Shown here in pieces: positions 18,146-27,461 of a stretch of 64,000 bases of DNA. The DNA lies in NCBI RefSeq assembly GCF_024699985.1, contig NZ_JAJONA010000001.1:2108001-2172000 (forward strand), written 5' to 3'. Both the position numbers and the translations under genes were made by a program. The DNA is from Phenylobacterium sp. J367. Lineage in GTDB: Bacteria > Pseudomonadota > Alphaproteobacteria > Caulobacterales > Caulobacteraceae. Under the pieces are notes generated by a model, which saw nothing but the letters and a program-made list of their open reading frames with translations, was not told the DNA's origin and did not search any database. Positions within the stretch are counted from its first letter, which is position 1. The number at the start of each line of letters is the position of its first letter.

Positions 18146-20770
18146 TCAGCCCTCCTCGGCGAGCGCCCGGCTGACCAGTTCGTAGACGTTCTTGGAGAGC
18201 CCCTCGGTCTTCAGGATGCGTTCCAGCTCCGCCTTCATCAGCGCGCCCAGCTCCGGCGTGTAGCGCCGCCAGCCGCCCAGCGGGTCGACGAGCCTCGCCG
18301 CGATCATCGGGTTGAAGCCGTCCGTGGCGATGATCTGGTCGGCGAGGAACCGGTAGCCGGACCCGCTCGGATCGTGGAACCGCGCCGGGTTGAAGTTGGC
18401 GAAGGTCGAGACCAGCGCGCGCAGCCGGTTCGGGTTCTTGGCGTCGAAGGCCGGGTGCGCGGTCAGCCCCAGCACGCGGCCGATGGCCTCCTCCGACGGG
18501 TCGCGCGCCTGCACGGCGAACCACTTGTCGATCACCAGCGGCTCGGACTTCCAGCGCGCGTAGAAGTCCTCCAGAGCGGCCTCGGCGGCCGCCCCGCCGA
18601 TCTGCATAAGCGCGCTCAGCCCGCCCATCTGGTCGGTCATGTTGATCGCCGCGCGGTAGTGCCCGTCGGCGATCTCGGCGATCTCCGAGCGCGGATTGGC
18701 GGTCATCAGGTCGAGGGCGGTGTTGCGCAGCGCCCGGCGGCCCGCCCCGGCGGCGTCCGGCGAGAACTCGCCGAGGTCCTGCAGGCCGGTGTGGATGTGC
18801 CGGAGCTGGGCGTTCAGGTGCAGCGCCAGCCGCAGGCGGAGCGCGTCCCGCGCCTGGTGGATCGCCGCCGGGTCGGCCGGGCTCATGGCCAGCGCCAGGT
18901 CGCTTTCCGACGGCAGCGCCAGCAGCAGGGCCTTGAACGCCGGGTCCGCCGCCAGGTCGCTGAGCGCCCGGCCCACGGCGTCGGCGAACCGCTCCTCGGA
19001 GACCTCGTCCGGATGGCCGGCCGCGCGCCCGAGGATCAGGGCGCGGGCCAGGTCCTGGCCGGCCTCCCAGCGGTTGAACAGGTCCGGGTCGGCGGCGAGC
19101 TGGACGTAGCGGTCCTTCTGCGGGGCGTCGGTCGTCAGCACCACGGGCGCCGAGAAGCCGCGCAGCGCCGAGACCACAGGCGGGGCGTCGACGCCGGTCA
19201 GGGTCACCTTGGCCGTCGCCTGGTCCAGCACGACCACGGTCTCGTCCACCGCCTGGCCGTCGCGTTCGAAGGCCAGGGTGCGGCCCTCGGGGTCGAGCAG
19301 GCCCACCGTCACCGGGATCGGCAGCGGCTGCTTCGTGGGCTGGCCCGGCGTCGGCGGCGTCTGCTGCGCGAGCTCCAGGGTCAGCGTCCGGGCGTCCTCG
19401 TCATAGGTGCTGGCCAGGCTCACCCGCGGCGTGCCGGCCTGCTCGTACCAGGCGAAGAAGGCCGAGAGGTCCCGGCCCGAGACTTCGGCGAAGCACTTGA
19501 TGAACTCTTCGACCGTGGTGGCGTGGCCGTCCCAGCGTTCGAAATAGAGGTCCATCCCCTTCCGGAAGGCGTCCGGCCCGATCAGCGTCTTGAGCATCCG
19601 GATGACCTCGGAGCCCTTCTCGTAGATCGTGGCGGTGTAGAAGTTGTCGATCTTCAGGTAGCTCGACGGCCGCACGGGGTGGGCGAGCGGCCCCTGGTCC
19701 TCGGCGAACTGGCGGGCGCGCAGCGCCTTCACGTCCTTGATCCGCTGCACGGCGTGGCCGCGCATGTCGCCCGAGAAGCTCTGGTCGCGGAAGACCGTCA
19801 GGCCTTCCTTCAGGCAGAGCTGGAACCAGTCGCGGCAGGTGATCCGGTCGCCGGTCCAGTTGTGGAAGTACTCGTGGGCCACGACGCTCTCGATGCGCTC
19901 GAAGTCCACGTCGGTCGCCGTCGCCGGGTCGGCCAGCAGGAGGGAGCTGTTGAAGATGTTCAGCCCCTTGTTCTCCATGGCCCCGAAGTTGAAGTCGCGC
20001 ACCGCGACGATCATGAAGAGGTCGAGGTCGTACTCGCGGCCGAACGCCTCCTCGTCCCATTTCATCGAGCGCTTCAGCGCGTCCATGGCGTAGGCCGCGC
20101 GCGGCGCCATGCCGGGATCGACGAAGATCTTCAGCTCGACCGTGCGGCCGCTCATCGTGGTGAGCGTGTCCTCCAGCACGTCCAGCTCGCCGGCCACCAG
20201 GGCGAACAAGTAGCAGGGCTTCGGGAAGGGGTCGTTCCAGACCGCGTAGTGGCGCCCGCCCGGCAGGTCGCCCTTCTCCAGCAGATTGCCGTTGGAGAGC
20301 AGGTGCTGGAACTTCCGGTCCGCCACGATGCGGACGGTGAAGCGCGACAGCACGTCCGGCCGGTCCGGCCAGAAGGTGATCTTCCGGAAGCCCTCGGCCT
20401 CGCACTGGGTGCAGAACCGGCCGCCGGACATGTAGAGCCCTTCCAGCGCCTTGTTGTTCTCCGGGTCGATCTCGACCTCGGTGGTGAGCGTGAAGGCGGC
20501 CGGCACGCCCGGGATCGTCAGCCCCTCGGCGTCGATGGTCCGCTCGGCCTCGGCCAGGACCCGCCCGTCCACGGCCACCGAGATCGGCTTCAGCCGCTCG
20601 CCGTTGAACCGCAGCGGCTCGGCGTGCTCCCCGTTGCGGCGGACCTTGAGAGTCGCCGTCACCCGCGTGGTGTTGGGCTGGAGATCGAAGGCCAGGTGGA
20701 CCTCGTCCACGAGGTAGGCCGGCGGCCGGTAGTCGGAGAGCTTGATCGGCTGGGGGGTCTCGGTGCGCAT
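18146..20770 (-). CDS. pepN: Aminopeptidase N (M1 family, bacterial PepN type)
   Basis: An 874-aa protein, the usual length for the E. coli-type enzyme. It has the exopeptidase motif GAMEN (about 262-266) and the zinc site HEYFHNW (His299, Glu300, His303) followed by the third ligand Glu in KEGLTVFRD. It cleaves N-terminal residues from peptides in the cytoplasm. No signal peptide. It is upstream of, and on the same strand as, the PleC-like kinase with an 84-base gap, so they may be cotranscribed. Divergent from the OmpW gene across 161 bases. Confidence 0.95.
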   Translation of the reverse strand: MRTETPQPIKLSDYRPPAYLVDEVHLAFDLQPNTTRVTATLKVRRNGEHAEPLRFNGERLKPISVAVDGRVLAEAERTIDAEGLTIPGVPAAFTLTTEVEIDPENNKALEGLYMSGGRFCTQCEAEGFRKITFWPDRPDVLSRFTVRIVADRKFQHLLSNGNLLEKGDLPGGRHYAVWNDPFPKPCYLFALVAGELDVLEDTLTTMSGRTVELKIFVDPGMAPRAAYAMDALKRSMKWDEEAFGREYDLDLFMIVAVRDFNFGAMENKGLNIFNSSLLLADPATATDVDFERIESVVAHEYFHNWTGDRITCRDWFQLCLKEGLTVFRDQSFSGDMRGHAVQRIKDVKALRARQFAEDQGPLAHPVRPSSYLKIDNFYTATIYEKGSEVIRMLKTLIGPDAFRKGMDLYFERWDGHATTVEEFIKCFAEVSGRDLSAFFAWYEQAGTPRVSLASTYDEDARTLTLELAQQTPPTPGQPTKQPLPIPVTVGLLDPEGRTLAFERDGQAVDETVVVLDQATAKVTLTGVDAPPVVSALRGFSAPVVLTTDAPQKDRYVQLAADPDLFNRWEAGQDLARALILGRAAGHPDEVSEERFADAVGRALSDLAADPAFKALLLALPSESDLALAMSPADPAAIHQARDALRLRLALHLNAQLRHIHTGLQDLGEFSPDAAGAGRRALRNTALDLMTANPRSEIAEIADGHYRAAINMTDQMGGLSALMQIGGAAAEAALEDFYARWKSEPLVIDKWFAVQARDPSEEAIGRVLGLTAHPAFDAKNPNRLRALVSTFANFNPARFHDPSGSGYRFLADQIIATDGFNPMIAARLVDPLGGWRRYTPELGALMKAELERILKTEGLSKNVYELVSRALAEEG

Positions 20771-20931
20771 CCGGAGGATTTAGCCCTCCGCACCGGCCCT
20801 CGCCAGCGGCGCCCGCGCGCATTCGGCGCGGTTTTGCACGGACCCGTCGCGGATTGAGCGGCGTCAAGGTGAAGCCTGTGCCCCTGGCCCATGACCCCTG
20901 CGCGGCCTTGCCGCCAACACAGGGGATAGAC

Positions 20932-21580
20932 ATGAACACCATCCAGATGGCGCTTGCGGCCGGGGCGGCTCTGGCGCTCGCCGGCGCCGCCCAGGCCCAG
21001 GACTTCCAGCCCAAGACGGCCGGGACCGTGATGCTGAACGTCCGCATCACCGACGTGGCGCCCGACGCCGGCGACCCGATCACCACGCTGGCCGGCGCCC
21101 CCGACGGGCCTGAAGGCCGACGTCAGCGACAGCATCGTGCCCACCATCGGCCTGACCTATTTCTTCACCGACCACCTGGCCGCCGAACTCATCGCCGGCA
21201 GCAGCAAGCACACCGTCCGCGCCAAGGGTGGGACGACGGACGTAAAGGTCAAGGAGACCTGGGTGCTGCCGCCCACCCTGAGCCTGCAGTACCACTTCGC
21301 CCCGGCCGCCAAGGTCAGCCCCTATGTGGGCGCGGGCGTGAACTACATGCTGTTCTACGCCGACAAGGACTTCAACGGCTTCGGCCTCGACATCGACAAC
21401 GGGTTCGGTGTCGCGCTCCAGGCCGGCGCGGACGTCGCCATCCAGGGCCCGTGGAGCGCCAACGTCGACGTGAAGAAGATCTTCTTCGAGACCGACGCCA
21501 AGGATCCCTGGAACGGGGTGAAGTCCAAGGTGAGCCTCGACCCGTGGGTCGTCTCGGCCGGCGTCGGCTACAAGTTCTAG
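20932..21580 (+). CDS. ompW: OmpW-family outer membrane protein, one frameshift
   Basis: Restored length is 215 aa: signal peptide (residues 1-22, ending AAQAQ), then an eight-stranded barrel with TVMLNVRITDVAPD near the start, GLTYFFTDHLAAELIAG, YVGAGVNYMLFY and the terminal aromatic VSAGVGYKF. One extra C in the C5 run at 21098-21102 breaks the frame; removing it gives LAGAPTGLKADVSDSIVPTI. ATG 20932 has an AGGGGATAG RBS. OmpW barrels pass small hydrophobic molecules across the outer membrane. It sits 111 bases ahead of the acyl-CoA dehydrogenase pair, which may be coincidence. Confidence 0.87.
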
Positions 21581-21691
21581 CCCGAACCGGCCATGGCCTG
21601 ACGCGAGGTCACGCTTTTCCTGCCCTGCCTTCCCGCGCAATGCTGCGGGCGAGGAAACGACGAACGCCGGCCAACCGGCGGGAGGCAGGGC

Positions 21692-22807
21692 ATGAATTTC
21701 GACTTCTCCGACGACCAGAAGTTCCTGAAGTCCGAGGCGCGCAAGTTCCTGGAGGCGAACAGCTCCGCCGCCCAGGTCCGCAAGGTGCTGGACGACGACG
21801 GCAAGGCCTATGACGAGGCGCTGTGGAAGGCCGTGGCCGGCCAGGGCTGGCTGGGCGCGGCCATCCCCGAGGAACACGGGGGCCTCGGTCTCGGCCACCT
21901 GGAGCTCTGCGTGATCGCCGAGGAGCTCGGCCGCGCGGTCGCCCCGATCCCCTTCGCCTCCACCGTCTACTTCCTGGCCGAAGCCGTGATGCTGGCCGGC
22001 GACGAGGCCCAGAAGTCCGACCTCCTGCCGAAGATCGCCGCCGGCGAGGTGATCGGCTGCCTCGCCACCTCCGAAGGCCCCGGCCCGGTGACCCCCGGTT
22101 CGATCCAGACGACCGTCTCCGGCGGCAAGCTCACCGGGACCAAGGTCCCCGTCACCGACGGCGACATCGCCACCCTCGCCGTGGTGCTCGCCAAGGAGAA
22201 CGGCAAGCTCGGCCTGTTCCTCGTGGACCTGACGGGCGAGGGCGTCGCCCGCGAGGCGCTGCAGACGGTCGATCCCACCCGCGACGCCGCGAAGCTTGTC
22301 TTTTCCGGCGCGCCGGCGACGCGGCTCGGCCCGGCCGGCGAGGGTTTCGCGCTCCTGGAGCAGGTCCTCGACCGCGCCGCCATCCTGCTGGCCTTCGAAC
22401 AGACCGGCGGCGCCGACAAGTGCCTGGAGATGGCCAAGGCCTATGCGCTGGAGCGCTACGCCTTCGGCCGGGTGATCGCTTCCTACCAGGCCATCAAGCA
22501 CAAGCTCGCCGACATGTATGTCCGCAACGAGCTCGCCCGCTCGAACGCCTACTACGGGGCCTGGGCGCTCAACACCAACGCCCCGGAGCTGGCGGTGGCC
22601 GCCAGCGCCGCGCGGATCGCCGCGTCCGAGGCCTACTGGTTCGCCGCCAAGGAGAACATCCAGACCCACGGCGGCATCGGCTTCACCTGGGAGGTGGACG
22701 CCCACCTCTACTTCCGCCGCTCGCGCCAGCTCGGCCTCGTGGCCGGCGCCCCGCGCGTCTGGAAGGAACGGCTGGTCAGCCAGCTCGAACGGCGCAACGC
22801 GGCCTGA
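21692..22807 (+). CDS. Acyl-CoA dehydrogenase, small-subunit type
   Basis: A 371-aa flavin acyl-CoA dehydrogenase (MNFDFSDDQKFLKSEARKFL; middle region GCLATSEGPGPV; C-terminal YALERYAFGRVIASYQAIKH and THGGIGFTWEVDAHLYFRR). GGAGGCAGG precedes ATG 21692. It is 17 bases upstream of a second, different acyl-CoA dehydrogenase of 406 aa. Side-by-side unlike pairs of this kind form alpha2-beta2 enzymes (the pimeloyl-CoA dehydrogenase PimC/PimD and mycobacterial FadE28/FadE29 types) acting on dicarboxylic, branched or sterol side-chain acyl-CoAs. The substrate is not determinable here. Confidence 0.85.
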   Translation: MNFDFSDDQKFLKSEARKFLEANSSAAQVRKVLDDDGKAYDEALWKAVAGQGWLGAAIPEEHGGLGLGHLELCVIAEELGRAVAPIPFASTVYFLAEAVMLAGDEAQKSDLLPKIAAGEVIGCLATSEGPGPVTPGSIQTTVSGGKLTGTKVPVTDGDIATLAVVLAKENGKLGLFLVDLTGEGVAREALQTVDPTRDAAKLVFSGAPATRLGPAGEGFALLEQVLDRAAILLAFEQTGGADKCLEMAKAYALERYAFGRVIASYQAIKHKLADMYVRNELARSNAYYGAWALNTNAPELAVAASAARIAASEAYWFAAKENIQTHGGIGFTWEVDAHLYFRRSRQLGLVAGAPRVWKERLVSQLERRNAA

Positions 22808-22824
22808 TCAGGGAGCGAGGGATC

Positions 22825-24045
22825 ATGGACTTCAACGACACCCCGGAAGAAGCCGCCTACCGCGCCCAGGTCCGCGCGTGGCTGGACGAGAACGCCCCGA
22901 AGAAGGCGCTCGACCTCACCGACATGGAGGGCGGCGGCTCGATGGCCGCCTCCAAGGCCTGGCAGGCGAAGAAGGCCGCGGCCGGCTATGCGCAGATCAC
23001 CTGGCCCAAGGAGTGGGGCGGCCCCGGCGGCACGCCGATCCAGCAGGTGATCTTCAACCAGGAGGAGGCGGCCTATCCGATCCCGCCAAACCCGTTCCAG
23101 ATCGGCCTGGGCATGTGCGTGCCCACGGTGATGACCTTCGCCGACGAAGACACCAAGAAGCGCTTCGTCGGGCCCGCCCTCCGCGGCGAGGAGATCTGGT
23201 GCCAGCTGTTCTCCGAGCCCTCGGGCGGCTCGGACGTGGCGGCCGCCCGCACGCGCGCCGTCCGCGACGGCGACGACTGGGTCATCAACGGCCAGAAGGT
23301 GTGGACGACCGGCGCCCAGTTCTCCGACTTCGGCATCGTCGTCGTCCGCACCAACCCCGACGCCCCCAAGCATAAGGGGCTGACCATGTTCTGGGTCGAC
23401 ATGAAGGACCCGGGCATCGAGGTCCGGCCGATCCACCAGATGTCCGGCGGCTCGGGCTTCAACGAGGTGTTCTTCACCGACGTCCGCGTAAAGGACAGCC
23501 AGCGCCTGGGCGCCGTGGACGACGGCTGGCGCGTCTCGCTCGTCACGCTGATGAACGAGCGCCTGGCCGTGGGCGGGGCGACCGGCGCCGGCTGGAGCCA
23601 GTTCCTGGAGGCGGCCCGCACCGTGCCCGGCCTCGACGGCGCCCCGGCGCTGAAGGACCAGGCCCTGCGCGAGAAGCTGGCCGACTGGTACGTCCAGGCC
23701 GAAGGGCTGAAGCACACCCGCAACCGGACGCTGACCGCGCTCTCCAAGGGGGCGACGCCGGGCCCGGAAAGCTCGATCGGCAAGATCGTCTCGGCCGTCC
23801 AGATGCAGGAGCTGGCCCACACCGCCATCGAGATGCTGGATCAGTACGGGATCATCAACGACCCCGAGCTCGCGCCGCTGAAGAGCGCCTTCCACGGCTC
23901 CTGGATGATGGCGCCGGGCCTGCGCATCGCCGGCGGCACCGACGAGATCCTGAAGAACATCATCGCCGAGCGCGTCCTGGGCCTCCCCGGCGACATCCGC
24001 GTCGACAAGGACGTCCCCTTCAAGGACATGCCGACGGGGCGATAG
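22825..24045 (+). CDS. Acyl-CoA dehydrogenase, large-subunit type
   Basis: A 406-aa protein starting MDFNDTPEEAAYRAQVRAWL after GGGAGCGAGGG. The FAD/substrate region has WCQLFSEPSGGSDVAAARTRA and the C-terminus has GTDEILKNIIAERVLGLPGD. It is clearly not a recent duplicate of the gene before it, consistent with the two subunits of one heteromeric enzyme. Each subunit normally has only part of the FAD site, the other half coming from the partner. The operon seems to contain only these two genes; the next gene is convergent. Confidence 0.87.
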   Translation: MDFNDTPEEAAYRAQVRAWLDENAPKKALDLTDMEGGGSMAASKAWQAKKAAAGYAQITWPKEWGGPGGTPIQQVIFNQEEAAYPIPPNPFQIGLGMCVPTVMTFADEDTKKRFVGPALRGEEIWCQLFSEPSGGSDVAAARTRAVRDGDDWVINGQKVWTTGAQFSDFGIVVVRTNPDAPKHKGLTMFWVDMKDPGIEVRPIHQMSGGSGFNEVFFTDVRVKDSQRLGAVDDGWRVSLVTLMNERLAVGGATGAGWSQFLEAARTVPGLDGAPALKDQALREKLADWYVQAEGLKHTRNRTLTALSKGATPGPESSIGKIVSAVQMQELAHTAIEMLDQYGIINDPELAPLKSAFHGSWMMAPGLRIAGGTDEILKNIIAERVLGLPGDIRVDKDVPFKDMPTGR

Positions 24046-24061
24046 CGGCGGCGATCGGGTT

Positions 24062-24886
24062 TCAGAAGCGGTAGGCGAAGCCGAGGATCGGTCCGTCCAT
24101 CCCGGCGTCGAACTTGAAGCCGCTGTTGGACGTGTCGATGGCGAGGTGGCGCCAGCCGCCCGCGGCGGTCCAGTGCGGGCTCAGCCGGTAGTTCACCACG
24201 CCCATGAGCTGCCAGGTCAAGCTGGACGAAACGCCGAAGCCGCCGACGTCGCCGTAGAGATCGTATGCCCAGCGGTCGGCGATGGGCCCGCCCAGGCGCA
24301 CGCCGACGATCGGGTCGGTGAGCGTCTTCGACGACCCGCCCGAGACCGTCCGTCCCGGCCCGGATAGCTGCACCTCCTGGTCGATCGCGACGATCCGAAT
24401 CCCGGCCAGCAGGTCGACGAAGGTGGCGCCCCGGTCGACCGCCCGGTAACCGCCGGCCAGGGTCGACATGAACTGCCTCACCGTCGCCTCGCCGGTCACC
24501 AGGCCGGGATCGCGGATTTTCAGGTCCTTGGACGCCTCGAGCTCCGCGTAGGAGAGGTCGCCCACGATCACCAGGCGGTCGCGGCGCGCCGCGCCCATCG
24601 CCATCGCCCCGAACTTCAGGGCGTCCAGGATGTCGCTGAACGCAGTGTCGACGCTCACGTCGGGCAGCCGCCCAGGCGTGCCGAGGTCGCCGTTCAGGCC
24701 GGCGAACCAGATGTAGGGGGCGACCGAGACCTCCCACCCTTCGTCCGCCGCGCACGCCGGCTCGCGGCCGGCGGCGTCCGGCGCGGGTTCGTCCGGCGCG
24801 GCGCGTGCGCCGGCGGCCCAACCCAGGGTCACGCCGATCGCGGCGCCGGCCGCTGCGAGGCGGATAGAGGGGCGCTTGTCCGCCAT
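24062..24886 (-). CDS. Outer-membrane beta-barrel protein
   Basis: A 274-aa protein with a signal peptide (MADKRPSIRLAAAGAAIG, ending near ARAAP), an acidic/Cys-containing mature N-terminus, then alternating strands starting WEVSVAPYIWFAGLNGD and ending DGPILGFAYRF, with the terminal Phe typical of barrels. It resembles the outer-membrane proteins often annotated simply as porin-like or OmpA-like barrels of about 250-280 aa. I choose the start at 24886 because GGAGAG lies 6-11 bases before it; the open frame to 25012 adds a basic, non-signal leader. Function unknown. Divergent from the arylsulfatase gene. Confidence 0.7.
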   Translation of the reverse strand: MADKRPSIRLAAAGAAIGVTLGWAAGARAAPDEPAPDAAGREPACAADEGWEVSVAPYIWFAGLNGDLGTPGRLPDVSVDTAFSDILDALKFGAMAMGAARRDRLVIVGDLSYAELEASKDLKIRDPGLVTGEATVRQFMSTLAGGYRAVDRGATFVDLLAGIRIVAIDQEVQLSGPGRTVSGGSSKTLTDPIVGVRLGGPIADRWAYDLYGDVGGFGVSSSLTWQLMGVVNYRLSPHWTAAGGWRHLAIDTSNSGFKFDAGMDGPILGFAYRF

Positions 24887-25077
24887 GGGGGGCTCTCCGT
24901 GTGGACCGCCGCATCTAGCGGCGCCCCGGCGGACGGGAGCATCCGGTGGGGACCTGACCCGCGCTTCGAATGTCTGCATCCGTAGAAGCGCTGCGCCTAT
25001 ACGGGCGACCACCGGATAGGCGCCGGGACCTTCCCGCCATGAGGATCTGGCGCTGCCTCTGCCACGGAGCCCCGGAC

Positions 25078-27449
25078 ATGGCCATCCGCCGCGACGATCG
25101 CACCGTCCTGCCGATCCCGGATCGCGCGCAAGCGCGTCTCGTCACCTTCGACGCCAAGGACGGAGAGACCTCGTTCCCGCCGATCGCCGAACTGCGGGCC
25201 CCTGACGGGGCGCCCAACGTCCTGATCGTCCTGCTGGACGATGTGGGCTTCGGGGCCTCGAGCGCCTTCGGCGGCCCCTGCGAGATGCCCACCGCGGAGC
25301 GGCTGGCGGCGGGCGGCCTGAAGTACCGGCGGTTTCACACCACCGCGCTCTGCTCCCCCACGCGGCAGGCGTTGCTCACCGGCCGCAACCACCATGCCGT
25401 CGGCATGGGCGGCATCACCGAGATCGCCACCGGCGCCCCGGGATATTCGTCGGTGCTGCCCAACACGGCCGCGCCGCTCGCCAAGACGCTCAAGCTCAAC
25501 GGCTATTCGACGGCCCAGTTCGGCAAGTGCCACGAGGTGCCGGTCTGGCAGACGAGCCCGGTCGGTCCCTACAACCAATGGCCGACCGGCGCGGGGTTCG
25601 AATATTTCTACGGGTTCATCGGGGGGCGAGGCCAACCAGTGGTACCCGAGCCTCTACGAAGGCACGACGCCGGTCGAGGTCACCCGGACGTCCGAACAGG
25701 GCTTTCACCTGATGGAGGACATGACCGACAAGGCCATCGCCTGGGTCGGTCAGCAGAAGGCGCTCGCGCCTCACAAGCCGTTCTTCATCTACTTCGCCCC
25801 GGGCGCGACCCATGCGCCGCATCACGTGCCGAAGGCCTGGGCGGACCAGTACAAGGGCAGGTTCGACGCCGGCTGGGACGAGCTGAGGGAACGCACCTTC
25901 GCGCGGCAGAAGGCCATGGGCGCGGTGCCGGCGGACTGCGAGCTGACGCCGCGCCACAAGGAGATCCCGGCCTGGGACGACATGCCCGAGGCGATCAAGC
26001 CGGCGCTGCGCCGGCAGATGGAGGTCTATGCCGGCTTCCTGGAGTACGCCGACCATCACGTGGGACGGCTGATCGATAGCCTTGAGAAGCTGAAGATCCT
26101 CGACGACACCCTCATCTACTACATCATCGGCGACAACGGCGCGTCGGCGGAAGGCACCCTCCAGGGGACCTTCAACGAGATGATCAACTTCAATGGCCTG
26201 AGCGCCATCGAGACGCCCGAGTTCCTGATCGAGCGCCTGGACGAGCTGGGCGGACCGAAGTCCTACAACCACTTCGCGGTCGGCTGGGCGCACGCGATGT
26301 GCACGCCCTACCAGTGGACCAAGCAGGTCGCCTCCCACTTCGGCGGCACCCGGAACGGCACGATCGTCCAGTGGCCGAACGGCATCGCCGCGCGTGGCGA
26401 GGTCCGCGACCAGTTCCACCATGTGATCGACGTCGCCGCGACCGTCCTCGAAGCCGCGGGCCTGCCCGAGCCGCTGTTCGTGGAGGGCGTCCAGCAGACA
26501 CCGCTGCATGGCGTCAGCATGGCCTACTCCTTCGACGATCCGGAGGCGGCGGACCGCCACGAGACCCAGTACTTCGAGATGTTCGGCAACCGGGGCATCT
26601 ATCACCGGGGCTGGACGGCCGTGACCCGGCACAAGACGCCCTGGCTGCTCATCGGCGAGGCGGTCCCCGCCTTCGACGACGACGTCTGGGAGCTCTACGA
26701 CACGACCCAGGACTGGACCCAGGCGAAGGACCTCTCGAAGCAGTTCCCGGAGAAGCTGCACGAACTCCAGCGCCTGTGGCTGATCGAAGCCGTGAAATAC
26801 AATGTGCTGCCCCTCGACGACGACCTGGGGAAGCGGTTGAACCCCCGACACCGCCGGGCGCCCGGTGCTGATCCGCGGCGACACCCAGCTGCTCTTCGCG
26901 GGCATGGGCCGGCTCGGCGAGAACGCCGTGCTGAGCATCAAGAACAAGTCCCACGCGGTCACGGCGGAGATCGTCGTCGGGCCGGAACCGGCCCATGGCG
27001 TCATCATCGCCCAGGGCGCCAACATCGGCGGCTGGTCGCTGTACGCGCTGCAGGGCCGGCTGAAGTATTGCTACAACCTGTCCGGCGTCCGCTACTTCTA
27101 CGTCGAGGCCCAGGCGCCGCTCACCGAGGGCGAGCACCAGGTCCGCATGGAGTTCGCCTACGACGGCGGCGGGCTCGGCAAGGGCGGGAACGTCACCCTC
27201 TACGTCGACGGCGAGGCTGCGGGCCAGGGCCGCGTGGAGGCGACGCTCTCGATGGTCTACTCGGCCGACGACGGCTGCGACGTGGGCCGTGACAGCGGCG
27301 CGCCCGTGTCCGAGGACTACCCGCCGATCAACAACGCCTTCAACGGGCGGATCAAGGGCGTCCAGATCTCCATCGCGCCCGTCGACGCGGGCGACGGGCA
27401 TCTGGTCGACAGGGAGAAGGCCCTGGAGCTGGCCATGGCGCGGCAGTAG
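25078..27449 (+). CDS. Arylsulfatase, two frameshifts
   Basis: Restored length is 789 aa. The sulfatase domain starts with NVLIVLLDDVGFG (metal Asp54, Asp55) and has the formylglycine signature CSPTRQALLTG with Cys92; further metal/active-site residues lie in HAPHHVPKAWAD and IIGDNGASAEG. After about residue 590 a second, beta-rich region of about 190 residues (GENAVLSIKNKSHAVTAEI and later) resembles a carbohydrate-binding-like sandwich. Two extra bases break it: G6 at 25621-25626 and C5 at 26842-26846. Correcting them gives FIGGEANQWYPS and LNPDTAGRPVLI. No signal peptide, so cytoplasmic unless exported otherwise. It hydrolyses sulfate esters; the Cys must be oxidised by a maturase not seen here. 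Confidence 0.88.
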
Positions 27450-27461
27450 CGCCGCGCGAAG

